Shown: positions 38,101-47,166, counted from the stretch's first letter. The stretch: DNA of 64,000 nucleotides from Metridium senile (GCA_949775045.1 OX459105.1:12847398-12911397), one strand, 5' to 3'. The notes: a model not told the origin generated them from the letters alone. Numbers and translations: made by a program.

Positions 38101-38871
38101 ACTGATATTGAAGTAATGTCTTGTTAAAATAAGAAAGATATGTTTGTTGTAAAACGCGGTATGAGAAGGACTCAACGCACTACTACACACAAGAGCCACA
38201 ACAAGTAAGCCTGTTTTACGGATCAAGACTGTTTTACTCGTCAAATAAGTCATACTTACGGCAATTTTTCTCATCAGATCCATCTGTACAATCGCTTTCT
38301 CCGTCACATCTCCAGAGTACAGGAATACACGTATCGTTTTGACACAAAAATTCATTTTGCTTGCAACTGAAGGTCGCTGGGGAAGGAAAACGATCAAAAC
38401 ATAGTCAACAACGACAAAGCGACTTTATTTGTGCTGAAAACAAGTTTATTCGTAGCAAAATAAAAACAAAATATAACCAAACGTGGTTTTGTATGTGAAA
38501 AAGTTAGGGAAAGGTTGAAAAGCGACGATTTGTAGTCGGAGTAAGATCACATGCAGTGAATGAGTTCAATACAAAACAAGCTCGTATACCGTCGCCATTT
38601 ACAACTCGTATGTCTAAAAGAAAACGCATTTCCAACTGATTTAAAGCAAAGTTTACAACTCTATATAACAGAAAACAATATTTCTGAATGTCATGAAGAG
38701 AAAAGTGTACAACAACGATTAAATTGTTGTAGTTATCCGAGAGAGAAGAAAGTAAACTAGTACTCACTACAAACCCACGCTACGTATACGATATTTACCT
38801 TTTGTTTGAGCGATTAAACTGGTCGCGAAGAACACCCAAATCATCCAGGTTTTGTCCCGTAATCTCGGCAT
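17499..38871 (-). CDS. VLDLR-like: LDL-receptor family protein (VLDLR/LRP8-like), complete, 18 coding exons, ~896 aa
   Basis: Coding exons, 5' to 3': 38799-38871, 38260-38376, 31799-31918, 30734-30850, 29486-29602, 28683-28922, 28224-28340, 27815-27946, 26460-26585, 25807-25932, 24665-25055, 23665-24068, 22635-22769, 20464-20545, 19217-19347, 18736-18829, 17848-17968, 17499-17546. All have GT-AG borders and matching phases; the sum is 2,691 nt with no stop. Order: signal peptide ([18 protein letters not shown]), eight LDLa repeats, two calcium-binding-type EGFs, YWTD propeller, EGF, an extra EGF, a short Ser/Gly/Thr stalk, one transmembrane helix, and a tail with FDNPVY. Known family role: cell-surface endocytic receptor for lipoproteins or signalling ligands, releasing ligand in acid endosomes through the propeller. 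Eight LDLa repeats match VLDLR/LRP8 rather than LDLR (seven). Ligand unknown. Length agrees with vertebrate LDLR/VLDLR (about 860-870 aa). Confidence 0.94.
18052..18670. repeat. GATGATGATAAA minisatellite in a receptor intron
   Basis: About 600 bases of GAT/AAA units, most with an exact 12-bp period (GATGATGATAAA) and a partial restart at 18530. Lies between receptor coding exons 16 and 17. Asp/Lys-rich and Ser/Leu-rich ORFs are artefacts. Confidence 0.95.
18955..19175. repeat. CCCCCTTCCCGG-type dispersed repeat
   Basis: ACCCCCTTCCCGGTTGGTAA and a second ATCCCCCCTTCCCGGCTGCA in the same sense, with a G-rich stretch at the left. It abuts receptor exon 15 on its intron side. No coding potential. 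Confidence 0.5.
19495..19865. repeat. GGAGTTTTCAA short repeats
   Basis: AAGGAGTTTTCAAGGAGTTTTC repeats three times at 19498-19536 and again as degenerate copies at 19755-19862. In the receptor intron before exon 15. Confidence 0.75.
21230..21615. repeat. Three-copy tandem repeat of ~120 bp
   Basis: GAGGACTTTATAGCTCTTT recurs near 21246, 21370 and 21486 together with GACAATAACAAAAATTGTT, moderately diverged. In the receptor intron between exons 13 and 14. Confidence 0.75.
22635..26585 (-). CDS. Receptor EGF-propeller-EGF region (coding exons 9-13)
   Basis: Exons 9 and 10 encode EGF modules beginning DINEC and DVNEC, the calcium-binding type. Exons 11 and 12 (391 and 404 nt) encode about 265 aa with [27 protein letters not shown] and KMYWTDW, i.e. 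a six-bladed YWTD propeller. Vertebrate LDLR splits this propeller over more exons. Exon 13 encodes the propeller-associated EGF ([15 protein letters not shown] ... TCHCPDG). In the family the EGF-propeller unit drives pH-dependent ligand release and recycling. Confidence 0.92.
23030..23640. repeat. CT-rich tract with an ATT run
   Basis: About 600 bases dominated by C and T with a (TTA)n run near 23125, in the receptor intron between exons 12 and 13. It directly adjoins exon 12 at 23665, on its donor side. Confidence 0.85.
24165..24420. repeat. ATC/ATT microsatellite in a receptor intron
   Basis: CATCATTATC-type triplets between receptor exons 11 and 12. Ile/Met-rich ORFs are artefacts. Confidence 0.9.
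25140..25340. repeat. GC-richer dispersed sequence, unidentified
   Basis: A locally GC-richer stretch (GCATAGCCGGAGTGG ... CCGCCTCCACACC) in a receptor intron, unlike its AT-rich surroundings. No ORF or RNA fold recognised; perhaps an old SINE. Confidence 0.25.
25492..25748. mobile_element. Pogo/Tigger-like MITE, 257 bp, with TA target duplication
   Basis: Begins CAGTGATACGC and ends GGGGTTCCACTG, with TA on both sides: the CAGTG end and TA target are pogo-class features. It contains two related halves (GGGACCAAAAGATATGTC and GGGAACAAAAGGTATGTC). Lies in the receptor intron between exons 10 and 11. Confidence 0.6.
26205..26455. repeat. ATC-type microsatellite beside a receptor exon
   Basis: CATCATCATCTCCCACATCA-type repeats end within a few bases of the exon 9 donor at 26459. 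Confidence 0.85.
26737..27580. mobile_element. 844-bp foldback element with a second inverted repeat inside
   Basis: Outer ends ATCACAGGGACCCCTAATCA and TGATTAGGGGTCCCTGTGAT are perfect complements; similarity continues for about 200 bp per arm through GGGCTTCCTGTGTCGACTAC to GTGACAAGGGATGAAAC. Inside, GTGCAGTGCAACGTGGAGGT at 26980 pairs with ACCTCCGAGTTGCACTGCAG at 27190, a separate inverted repeat. No transposase ORF. In a receptor intron between exons 8 and 9. Confidence 0.75.
27815..38376 (-). CDS. Receptor ligand-binding region: eight LDLa repeats (coding exons 2-8)
   Basis: Exons 2, 3, 4, 5, 7 and 8 encode one LDLa repeat each; exon 6 (28683-28922) encodes two. Each repeat has six Cys and the C-terminal acidic calcium motif, for example [11 protein letters not shown] in repeat 1 and [11 protein letters not shown] in repeat 7. 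Repeat 6 has [13 protein letters not shown] and repeat 8 [12 protein letters not shown], a weaker calcium site. All these exons start and end in phase 1, the symmetric arrangement that permits exon shuffling. Intron 2 (31919-38259) is over 6 kb and full of repeats. Confidence 0.93.
28062..28087. repeat. Poly-G run
   Basis: About 26 consecutive G within a receptor intron, following GGACCATTTGATATTTGAT. Could form G-quadruplexes and is prone to assembly error. Confidence 0.9.
29010..29470. repeat. AAATGAATGAATA tetranucleotide array
   Basis: ATGAATGA and AATAAATAAATA units over about 450 bases in the receptor intron between exons 5 and 6, ending in GGATGGATGGATG close to the exon 5 donor at 29485. 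Confidence 0.93.
30450..30662. mobile_element. Foldback MITE, ACAGGTTCCC family, copy 1
   Basis: Ends ACAGGTTCCCATTTAAAT and ATTTAAATGGGAACCTGT are reverse complements, and the whole 213 bp folds into one hairpin with a short loop. Each arm carries a duplicated GTAC...TTTAAATGGGA motif. Lies in the receptor intron between exons 4 and 5. Confidence 0.85.
31030..31290 (-). mobile_element. Probable tRNA-derived SINE
   Basis: On the minus strand GGTGGCCTAGCAGTGAAAGC resembles an A box and GGCCAGAATTCC a decayed B box. A GGGTTTTTCTCCAGG...GGTTTTCTTCCCTC body and a GATTTGATTTGATT tail follow. A partial relative lies near 32060-32150. In receptor intron between exons 3 and 4. Confidence 0.45.
32560..32850. 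repeat. Tandem repeat, ~83 bp, four copies
   Basis: GCTTTTATGAAGACTTAATTCAATTGAATG recurs with about 83-bp spacing, and single diverged units reappear near 32940 and 33240. In receptor intron 2. Confidence 0.8.
33549..34430. repeat. CAT-rich microsatellite/minisatellite split by a MITE
   Basis: CATCATCACCATCATTACTA-type units; the right part has a regular 57-bp unit (ATAATCACCGTCATCACCAT...). Interrupted at 33776-33988 by a foldback MITE. His/Ile/Met ORFs are artefacts. Confidence 0.93.
33776..33988. mobile_element. Foldback MITE, ACAGGTTCCC family, copy 2, with TSD
   Basis: Same 213-bp length and ends as copy 1. It interrupts a CAT-rich microsatellite and is flanked by TCATAA at 33770-33775 and 33989-33994, a 6-bp target-site duplication. 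In receptor intron 2. Confidence 0.88.
34646..34765. mobile_element. Foldback MITE, ACAGGTTCCC family, copy 3 (half element)
   Basis: Left half of the same element up to CCAATCAGAGAAGTTCACTT, after which similarity ends. Truncated or internally deleted; in receptor intron 2. Confidence 0.75.
35922..35970 (-). ncRNA. Decayed hammerhead-like motif
   Basis: Minus strand reads CTCTGACAAAAGGCTAAAGC then TGGAAATGTC. It aligns with the 40.9-kb copy but has A in place of the core G (CUGACAA), so it is probably inactive. Confidence 0.35.
36545..36600 (-). ncRNA. Minimal hammerhead-ribozyme-like motif (Penelope type)
   Basis: Minus strand reads CACTGATGAAGGTCTAAGTG then TAGATCGAAATGTCTGA. The core is CUGAUGA...GAAA...GUC in order. 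Stem II can form from GGUCU/AGAUC with an extra A after CUGAUGA. Stem III is only AUGU, so it could form only between two molecules; stem I is short (UCA/UGA, then imperfect). This is the minimal, possibly dimeric design reported for hammerheads in Penelope-like elements. Confidence 0.5.
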
Positions 38872-38890
38872 CTCTACTCTCCTTTCCGAG
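38799..38890 (-). CDS. Receptor first coding exon with signal peptide and 5'UTR junction
   Basis: ATG at 38871 opens [18 protein letters not shown] followed by LIAQTK, a positively charged start and hydrophobic core typical of a signal peptide. The donor after 38799 is G|GTAAAT. About 15-25 bases upstream of the ATG a polypyrimidine-AG sequence (TTTCTTCTTTTACTCAG) suggests the exon may be joined to an upstream noncoding exon; candidate donors on this strand are next to 43842 and 44448. Confidence 0.8.
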
Positions 38891-39094
38891 ATTCAGAATC
38901 CTGAGTAAAAGAAGAAAGCATTAACTACATTTAGTGGCGTTTCTGGAACAAGATTATGCACCCTCTTCTCTGGTTTTACGATTTGTTGTTATAGTCGGAA
39001 GATAAAGATGGCGGGAAATATGCCAAGATAAAACGGCAGCTGCCCGACACCCGAATATTACCCGAACTTCGACCGAAGCGTGGGTACGTGAGAG

Positions 39095-39122
39095 ATTCCA
39101 CCAATCGAAAGCCAATCGAAAC
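39095..39122. promoter_or_regulatory. Paired CCAAT boxes upstream of the receptor gene
   Basis: CACCAATCG and GCCAATCG lie 14 bases apart about 225 bases upstream of the receptor ATG. CCAAT boxes act in either orientation. No clear TATA box is seen at the expected spacing. Inference only. Confidence 0.3.
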
Positions 39123-40269
39123 AAAAGAATTAGTCACGGAGAAATCGAGCAAATTCCCGAAATTCCACCGAATTCCCTCGGGAGAGATTTCTTTGTGTTG
39201 AATAATCTCTTGAAATATTCAATTCGCACGATGAAATTAACACTTGTAAACAAACCAACGTATTATAAAAGCATCGAAAACAGGGATTTTTGTCAAAGTT
39301 CCAGGCACTCCGTGACCAAAACCAAATCCGAAAACCAAAATTTTCTCGGATTTATTTCTATAAATGTTCACGCTAAATCACACATTTTTCCATTCAATTT
39401 CAACTACGCAGATATTTTATGACGTCAATTTATATTTCTCAAAAAAATTATTTTTACTCTTTTCGTAGCTCTGACACAAACTAATACGTTTATTGTTGTT
39501 TTCTTCCTTATCAATATCGCCAAATATAAAAAGCATTCTTTTTTGAAAACCTTGTATTTATCGTATACAAAGGCTAATCTTGTGATAGGCATGTGACTTC
39601 ATTACATCATACTACCAGAATGTACGCCAAACATTGAACTGCATCAAAAATACGCTTGGACAAGCTAAATACTTTTGGTAATCTAATATTTCTTTTGTTG
39701 TAAGTTCCTCAATTTCACTAGTTCAAAAGCTCTTTAGTATCTGTTAAAAATATTTATATGTAAAGATTGAATAAAAACAACAAGTTTTATAGAAAGTTCG
39801 CGTAAATGCTGTAACAAGATCTCACAATGCCAGTATACAAAAACATGACAATATTTAAAGATTTGAAAAAAACCTTACATGAACATTGTAAAATTATGAA
39901 TATTTCTGAAAACTAGCGAGTAAACTAGTATAGGATATTATGAATATTTCTATCAACGAAAAATGCATAAATGTTTGAAAGAAATGCATGATATTTTAAC
40001 TGCTTTTAAGATTAATACATAATTCATTAATCACAAAAATTAACAATTATTATAACACTAGAGGAAGTTATTAAGAAGAGGCAACAATGATATAGTAATT
40101 TGTAAAATCACAATAAAGAAAAAAACAAAGATGAGTTTAAAAGGAAGTTTCAAAGGTAAGGAAAATTAACAATTATTATTACACTAGAGGAAGTTAATTA
40201 GGAAGAGACAACAATGATATAGTAATTGGTAAAATCACAAAAAGAAATAAACAAAGTTTCAAAGGTAAG

Positions 40270-40800
40270 TGAAAACTGAAATAAGAAAATGAAAAATAAA
40301 AAACGAAAAAATACTAGAAATGATTGAAAGGAGGAAAAGTGAAATGACATTGAGATGAAAATAAATAAGAAGATAGTTATGAAAACGAAAAGATTTAATG
40401 ATGACAGGAACAATTAAATAAGTCAACAAAAAATGTGCAAAAAGAAAGAAAGAGAGAGAGTGGAAATAAGAAAGGAAGATGAAGGTAGATAGGATGGAAG
40501 GAAGAAAGAATGTGAGAAAAAAGGAAAGGAAAAAGGGAAGTAAAGAAGGAAGAGAGAAAGAAATGCTCAAAAAGAAAGAAAGAGCCGGAAGAAGATAGGA
40601 AGAAGAAGGAAGGAAGGAAGAAAGTAGGAAGGATGGAAGGGAGAAAAACTGTTCAAAAAGAAAAAAAAAGAGAGAAAAAGAAAGGAAAAAGAAAGGAAGG
40701 AAAGAAGGAGGGATTTAAGGAGAAAGTAAGGAAAGAACAACAAAAATTAAGAACTACAAAAAAAAAAAGACAACATGAAGTTAAAAGAAAATAAAATAAA
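40270..40800. repeat. GAAA/GGAA purine-rich tract
   Basis: Mostly AAGAAAGAAAG and GGAAGGAAGG over about 500 bases. Phe/Ser/Leu-rich minus-strand ORFs are artefacts. Confidence 0.9.
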
Positions 40801-40803
40801 TGG

Positions 40804-40945
40804 AAACTAGCGAGTAAACTAGTATAGGCTGCGTTGGTGTTTGATATAAACGATAGGTAATATAATGAAATTTTTAACACCGTAAAAAATGTTGACTTAA
40901 CTTTACTGACGTTTCGAGCTTTAGCCCTTCATCGGAGTAAAAAGG
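40804..40945 (-). ncRNA. Hammerhead-type repeat copy (Penelope family relic)
   Basis: On the minus strand TTTTTACTCCGATGAAGGGC then TAAAGCTCGAAACGTCAGTAAAG: stem I UUUACU/AGUAAA is perfect, stem II GGGCU/AGCUC, then GAAA and the palindromic ACGU with GUC. The second core base is C instead of U (CCGAUGA), which should weaken cleavage. The rest matches copies at 10296, 47022 and 59636 (GTGTTTGATATAAACGATAG, AACTAGCGAGTAAACTAGTA). Confidence 0.55.
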
Positions 40946-41627
40946 AAAAGAAAATAGAATAACACAGAGATATTCCAAGATACAAACAAGACAAAGCATA
41001 ACAAGCTCAAATTCCTTTTCTGATGCAAATGCAGTTATCAACAATAGACATATTCCAGCATTATGCCTATAAAACTCAACTGAAGAGCCTAAGGTGAATA
41101 GCATATTTAGAAAGGAAATGACAGAGGTCTGAGTTCAACTAGATAACATTATCTACTGGAAGCTAATCAATTCAATTTGTCTGTAAATGGAGCTCAAATT
41201 TCATATCATAATAAGAGAGTTCTAGCATATCAAATACACAGGAAGTTGAACAACTTTGATATTAAAAGTCTGTGAATGGACCGGTTGATAAGATGGTTAT
41301 TTATAGCTACAGTGTATGAATTGATTTTTTATCATTCATTCTGGCTTCATCAAATCATAAGACATTAATGGTACTTTTCACAGTAATGATCAACCTCGCT
41401 TGATGACCTGTAATATATTCTTTACAATTTGACTACAGCTCCCAGAAATTTAAGGAATGTATACATTATTTTAACAATAGAGTAGTTGAATCAAGGGCAT
41501 TATGCTGTGATAGTTGGCCACGGATGTTCAGAAAAACAAATAGTCGCCCAAGAACGCAGTTCGAGGGCGACTATGAAGTTTTGAGGAACATCCAGTTTTT
41601 AATTTGTTGTTGAATTATAACAACCAA

Positions 41628-41788
41628 TAGTCTTTTTCACAGTTCCGTTCAGTGACCATACATGATAGTTCCAAGTGGAGGTTTACGTTGTTGCACATGA
41701 TAAATTATAGTTTTTGCTATGCGCAACAACGCAAACCTCTACTTGGAACTATTATTCTTGGTCACTGAACAGAATTGTGAAAAGGACT
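41628..41788. mobile_element. MITE with ~65-bp inverted arms
   Basis: AGTCTTTTTCACAGTTCCGTTCAGTGACC at the left is mirrored by GGTCACTGAACAGAATTGTG at the right, and GGAGGTTTACGTTGTTGC pairs with GCAACAACGCAAACCTC. One arm of a relative is at 14480-14550. Confidence 0.75.
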
Positions 41789-43841
41789 CTGTTTTGTATT
41801 TATTTATTTAATGAATTTATTATCTTTACTTTAACAGGGTTCTATTTAAAGTAGCTATGCTAAACTAGATACCCTGTTTAAATATTGATATTTAAAAAAA
41901 TGTTCAATCACATACTAACAAATTCCACAGGCTGTAGTCAAATTCTAAAGAACATATTACACGCTATTGAGGCTGAAGTTGATGGAAGAGAACTGTAAAA
42001 TGGTATATTCATTGATAGACATATTTCATTCATTCATTCATTCATTCATTCATCCATTCTTCTAATCTATAACATCATAGTGTATTCTCTATAACTTATT
42101 TACCAAAATTCAACTTTTTATTTATTCAGTAATCAATTCAACATTTATTTTTGCTTTAATTTCTATATTTTTCTCACAAACTCAGCATTTTTCTTTTATA
42201 TTTGATTTAATAGCTCTTGAGCTATTCTGGGAAACAAATTTAATTACCCCTAATATTTAGTATTTCAATTCTGTAAACTTCTTATTCTATTTATCTTGTG
42301 GTAATAAAGATATTGTTGTATTGTATTGTATATTTTACTATTCATTTGTTGTACTGAATTTAATTAAACATTTTTATGCAATCTCATTTTAAACTCCCAC
42401 GCTTATTATCAGTCATGTTTTTTCCACTTTCCATAATCTCAATAAATTAAATTAATTTCTCATTTCCTCTTTAAGTGTTTATTGATTTGCATATTTTAAT
42501 CAATTTTTATTCAATAACTCATTCATTCATTCTTAAATTCACTTGAATTTTTCTTGAATTTCCCTTTCATCTGAATAAATAATTCACTCATCCATTTTTT
42601 AATTCATTCATCCATCCATGCATATATATTTAAACTTATTTCAATTCCTTATTTAGGTTGGCAATATACACTAATATTTTCATTCATCCATTCAATCATC
42701 CATTCATTTATCCATTCAATCTTTCATTTATCCATTCATGGTTTCATCACTTTTTAAATCAAAACTCAAAACTTACTTGTCAAATTAGCTTAAAGTTTTA
42801 AATTGCAATTATATATTTTAATGTTATTTTTTCAGCACTAAGAACAGACTTGAATAAGCACTGTATAAGCAAATTATTATTACTATTATAATATTATTAT
42901 ACAAGATTAAATACATCTCATACTTATTATTATTCCAAACAATTTGTATTTGAATAGTATCTCAGTCATAAAAAGAGCAATTAAACTACAATAAATTATT
43001 GTTATATAAACTTTTCCATATTCATGAAATAAATATGCATAAAAATTAGGTATAGTAAATGTTAGATTTGAAGCAAAGTTTCTCATATAATCATTTTTTG
43101 TAATATAAAAATTTGAATATAAATTTTAAATAAATATGCACAACAATCAGTCATAAATGTAAGCTACATTTGAATTTCAAATCAAACTAGGAGTAACACT
43201 TGTAAGAGACACAGTCGTGTGCTTATAGCAAGCTAAAAGGGAAGTCGAAGCAAGAAACAAAAAAGAAATCATTTCAATAGAGAAACTTGTTTACATATTT
43301 GATTGACCATTGCTTCCGCTTATTGGAATTTCTAAATACGATATTTGGGTATTTTTGTTTTGTTTTTATTGTCTTGACGTTTTAGATGTTTTAACTTGTA
43401 ATTGCTCTTTTTTTTTTCTTTTAATTAGTTTGCAAAAAAACTAGAAGGAAAAGATGATATGGCTCGAAATGCAAATAAAAAAAAGTCCGATAGAAGAAAG
43501 AAATTGTATCTTTTTTCATTGATAAAAAAACACATTCAAGATGAATTAACTCGCCTCAAATTAAATATGAATAAGAAAAAGAAATCATATAGTAAAATCA
43601 GATTAATATTTCATGAAATTTGTACGTTTTTTTAGCTATAAACTGAGCAGCCAACTAAAAAATACAATGGTATGTTTTGATTGTCAATTTCACATGTTAC
43701 TCCAAACAAAAAGCGCTAAAAACTATCTATTAACCTATCAATACGTCAAAATCTGTTTTCCATTCACTTTCTTTAGTAGATTTACTATTTTACACTAAGT
43801 TGAGAGCAGATTAAAAGTCAGGAGGTCAGCAGAAAACTTAC

Positions 43842-43960
43842 CCAAACCAGTACAAGCTTTTGTGTGAGCCGACCGTTGCTTTCAAAACTTTTGAAAATCA
43901 ATCTTCACACGAAACGCGTATTTTCGCTTCTTTTAGCATCACTTGCCTTTGAAAGTTGAA
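43842..43960 (-). other. Candidate noncoding exon with consensus donor
   Basis: Minus strand reads TGTACTGGTTTGG|GTAAGTTTT. The stretch before it lacks a long ORF. It could be a 5'UTR exon of the receptor gene or a chance donor. The 5' boundary is unknown. Confidence 0.2.
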
Positions 43961-44447
43961 GTATACGATAAGAAAAAACTTGGAAATGATTTTCAATGAG
44001 TTAAATTCACTTTTCCATTCAATTTAGTGAGAAACATGGACATTATTGTTCCACACGTGCGATGAAAATCGAGGTGATATATATAGAGCCAGCGGACAAG
44101 AAAGTAAGCATTGTATGCTAATTTCAACCGGAACCATAACATTTTCAATGGGCAAAGTTCTCTTAAAATATCACGGAACAAATATTTAGAAACAATTAAA
44201 ACCTTACTATTAAACATATTATCTATTTCGTACTCATTTATTTTATTTAATAGTGTAAAAAAACGTTTGAATGAACAATTCGAGTAATAATTGTAAGCCT
44301 ATATTGTAAGCCGTTCTAAACAACTGTAAGCCTGCATTAAACCGTAAAATATTTTGGTTTCTTGTCTTTTTAGAACTTAAACTAAAGGCATAAAAGTTTT
44401 ATTATATCAATCCCACAAAGGCTTAGTCTCAAGGTAATTTTACTCAC

Positions 44448-44600
44448 CGTTCTGAAGTTATAAGTTCAAGAAGCCAACGTTGAAATTCTACGTTGAATTT
44501 TCCATCACAATACAAGTCACTCCGTTCAAATTATCGTTTAAAGAAATCAGCAGGCCATACTCGATTAAGAACTAATTAATAACCTTTCCACGTTTAAACA
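44448..44600 (-). other. Candidate noncoding first exon with consensus donor
   Basis: Minus strand reads ATAACTTCAGAACG|GTGAGTAAA, a strong donor, preceded by about 150 less AT-rich bases with only a tiny ORF. It could be an alternative first exon of the receptor, whose first coding exon has an acceptor-like sequence upstream of its ATG. Confidence 0.25.
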
Positions 44601-44879
44601 ATACTAAAAGATACTATCAACAAAGAATAGGACAAGTACACAGGATACTTTCTAAATCTAGTTAAGTTTTTGTGACTACGAGTACCGGTCAAAGGTACAT
44701 ATTGCGAAATCTCAAGGGAGGCTATGACGTCACCTGATACGTTTAGAGAAAATTGAGAAAAATAAAATGGTGTAAGAAATGGAGAAGAAGAAATTGTTTT
44801 TTTAATATTTAATTTATCAAGAAAAATATTATTTCCTTAAAAAAATCAAGCTTTAAACATATTTTAAATTATCATTATA

Positions 44880-45014
44880 AATTTATTATCATCACCATAC
44901 AAAGTATTATGATTACGATTATGATGATGATGATGATGATGATTGCTAACATATTTATTATCATAATAAATTCATTATCATCACCATATAATACAAAATA
45001 TTATGATTACGATT

Positions 45015-45047
<33 letters not shown>

Positions 45048-45400
45048 GCTAACATATTTATTATCATAATAAATTCATTATCATCACCATATAATACAAA
45101 ATATTATTATTACGATTATGATTATGATGGTGATTGCTAACATCATAATATATTATCATCACCATACAAAATTTTAACATTTTGACATCATATATATTAT
45201 CATTATAAATAAAATAAAATATATTATAAAATATATATAAAATATTCATCACCATACAAAATTTTATCATTTTGATTGTGTCAGATGGTGATTGTTAACA
45301 TCATATATAAAAATATATTATAAATTCATTATCATTACCATACAAACTATTATTATTACGATTATGATTAGTATGATTATGGTTGCCGCTAACATCATCG
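44880..45400. repeat. ~105-bp tandem repeat with GAT runs
   Basis: ATTCATTATCATCACCATAT and ATTACGATTATGATGATGAT recur four to five times with varying GAT run lengths. Confidence 0.85.
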
Positions 45401-45719
45401 TCATTTCTCATCTTGTCCTCCTCGTGGCACATCATCTTCATTATTTGCCGATATGAATATGCCCGATAATATGACGCCCTTTTACCTTTGGTTTGCATAT
45501 TGTCTCACATAGTTACATATCAAGCGTGTTGGTATGATTGTAAATATGGCTTTGATATAACTGACGACTCGTCTTTGTTTTAAGTTCCTGTCTATTTATA
45601 CTTTCCTTCCGCCAGATGGCTCCAGGGCAAAACAGGTTAATATAGGGCCTTGTTATTCATGTCTCGGACAACCAAGGGGTCGTCTCGATGAGGAACATTT
45701 CTCATGTTTCCAATGCTTT

Positions 45720-46057
45720 TATAATTATTATATTCTTTCTTTTTCTTCTTCTTCGTCTTCTTCTGATCTTGTCCTCTTCTTGTCCTCTTCCACATCTTGT
45801 CTTCTGTTTATGTTTCTTTCTTCTTCCTCCTCCTCTTCTTCTTCCTCTTCTTTTTCTTGTTCTTCTTGTTCACTTCCTCTTCCTTTCTCTTCTTCTTCTT
45901 CTTCTTCTTCTTCTTTTTCTTCTTTTTCTTCTTCTTCTTCTTCTTCTTCTTCTTCTTTTCTTTTTCTTTTTCTTTTTCTTCTTCTTCTTCTTTTCTTTTT
46001 CTTCTTCTTCTTCTTCTTCTTCTTCTTCTTCTTCTTCTTCTTCTTCTTCTTCTTCTT

Positions 46058-46088
<31 letters not shown>

Positions 46089-46379
46089 GTTCTTCTTCTT
46101 CTTCTTCTTCTTTTCTTTTTCTTTTTCTTTTTCTTCTTCTTCTTCTTTTCTTCTTCTTCTTCTTCTTATTTTCTTCTTCTTATCATTATTATTTTCTTCT
46201 TCTTCTTCTACTTCTTCAACTTCTTCATCTTCTTCTTCTTCATCTTCTTCATCTTCTTCTTCTACTTCTTCATCTTCTTCTTCTTCTACTTCTTCATCTT
46301 CTTCATCTTCTTCTTCTTCATCTTCTTCTTCTTCTTCTACTTCTTCTACTTCTTCATCTTATTCTTATTCTTCTTCTTC

Positions 46380-46411
<32 letters not shown>

Positions 46412-46418
46412 TTCTTGC
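45720..46418. repeat. Long TTC (GAA) trinucleotide tract
   Basis: About 700 bases of TTC with CTC, TTT and later TTCATC/TTCTAC variants; more than 100 bases near 46010-46087 are almost pure TTC. Poly-Phe, poly-Ser and poly-Leu ORFs in three frames are artefacts. Long GAA/TTC tracts can form triplexes. Confidence 0.97.
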
Positions 46419-47021
46419 TGTTGTCTAGGTAATTGAATATTGCTTTTACTTTGATATCTCGTTTCTTAAAATGTCGAGTTTAAATTATCTTCTCATTGTT
46501 TTATGACTGATTTTTTTTATGTTAATTAAGTTAAAATCAAAATTAGAATAAAAAATTTAATCAGTACAAACATATTTTTCATGTCTTCCTGTCTATTAAG
46601 AGGGTTTTTTTAAAAAAAACTTAACGACGGGAAAATATCATCTGGATCGTCAATCTTTATCGATCGTGTTTTTTCTATAGCTTTCTTTTTTTAGATTTTA
46701 TATTGGTTCGATTCAATTACTCTTTTGATTGCTTATGTTGTTGCATGGTAGATTTCTCCTGATATAACGATCTATCGTACCACAAATTATAATTCTTCTC
46801 TTTTCATTTTATTGTTCGTTTTTTTTTTTGTATTTTCATTGTCCGGCTCCCTTTTTCCACTTACCAGTTTTTATCAAATTTCTCTCTTCCGCAAGCTAGA
46901 GTAAAAACCTCAATATCGTAAACAAAAACCCACTCCATTGTTATTAAAGCCTTTTTAATAAGTTTGAATAACTCTTTCCAGAAACTTCCCTAAGCTACTG
47001 AGCTCTACTATGCTAGAAAGG

Positions 47022-47166
47022 ATATTTTACTCCGACAAAGGGATAAAGCTAGAAACGTCAGTCAAGTTAATTTAACATTTTTTTAACGGTATTACAGATT
47101 TCATTATATTACCTATCGTTTATATCAAACACCGACACAACCTATACTAGTTTACTCGCTAGTTTC
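47022..47166 (+). ncRNA. Hammerhead-type repeat copy (plus strand)
   Basis: Plus strand reads TTTTACTCCGACAAAGGGAT then AAAGCTAGAAACGTCAGTCA, followed by CCTATCGTTTATATCAAACA and ACTAGTTTACTCGCTAGTTT. Core changes (CCGACAA) argue against activity. Opposite orientation to the copies at 40.8 and 59.7 kb. Confidence 0.5.

Larger units (their letters stand above)
38900..43800. other. Intergenic or 5'-flanking region of the receptor, no coding exon seen
   Basis: Contains a local duplication (40043-40165 and 40166-40270), a GA-rich tract, a hammerhead-type repeat and a MITE. Frame checks around the few ORFs give no recognisable protein. Confidence 0.55.

Noticed and set aside
45688..46436. Poly-Phe/Ser/Leu ORFs over 200 aa
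   Set aside because: TTC trinucleotide tract, open in three frames at once.
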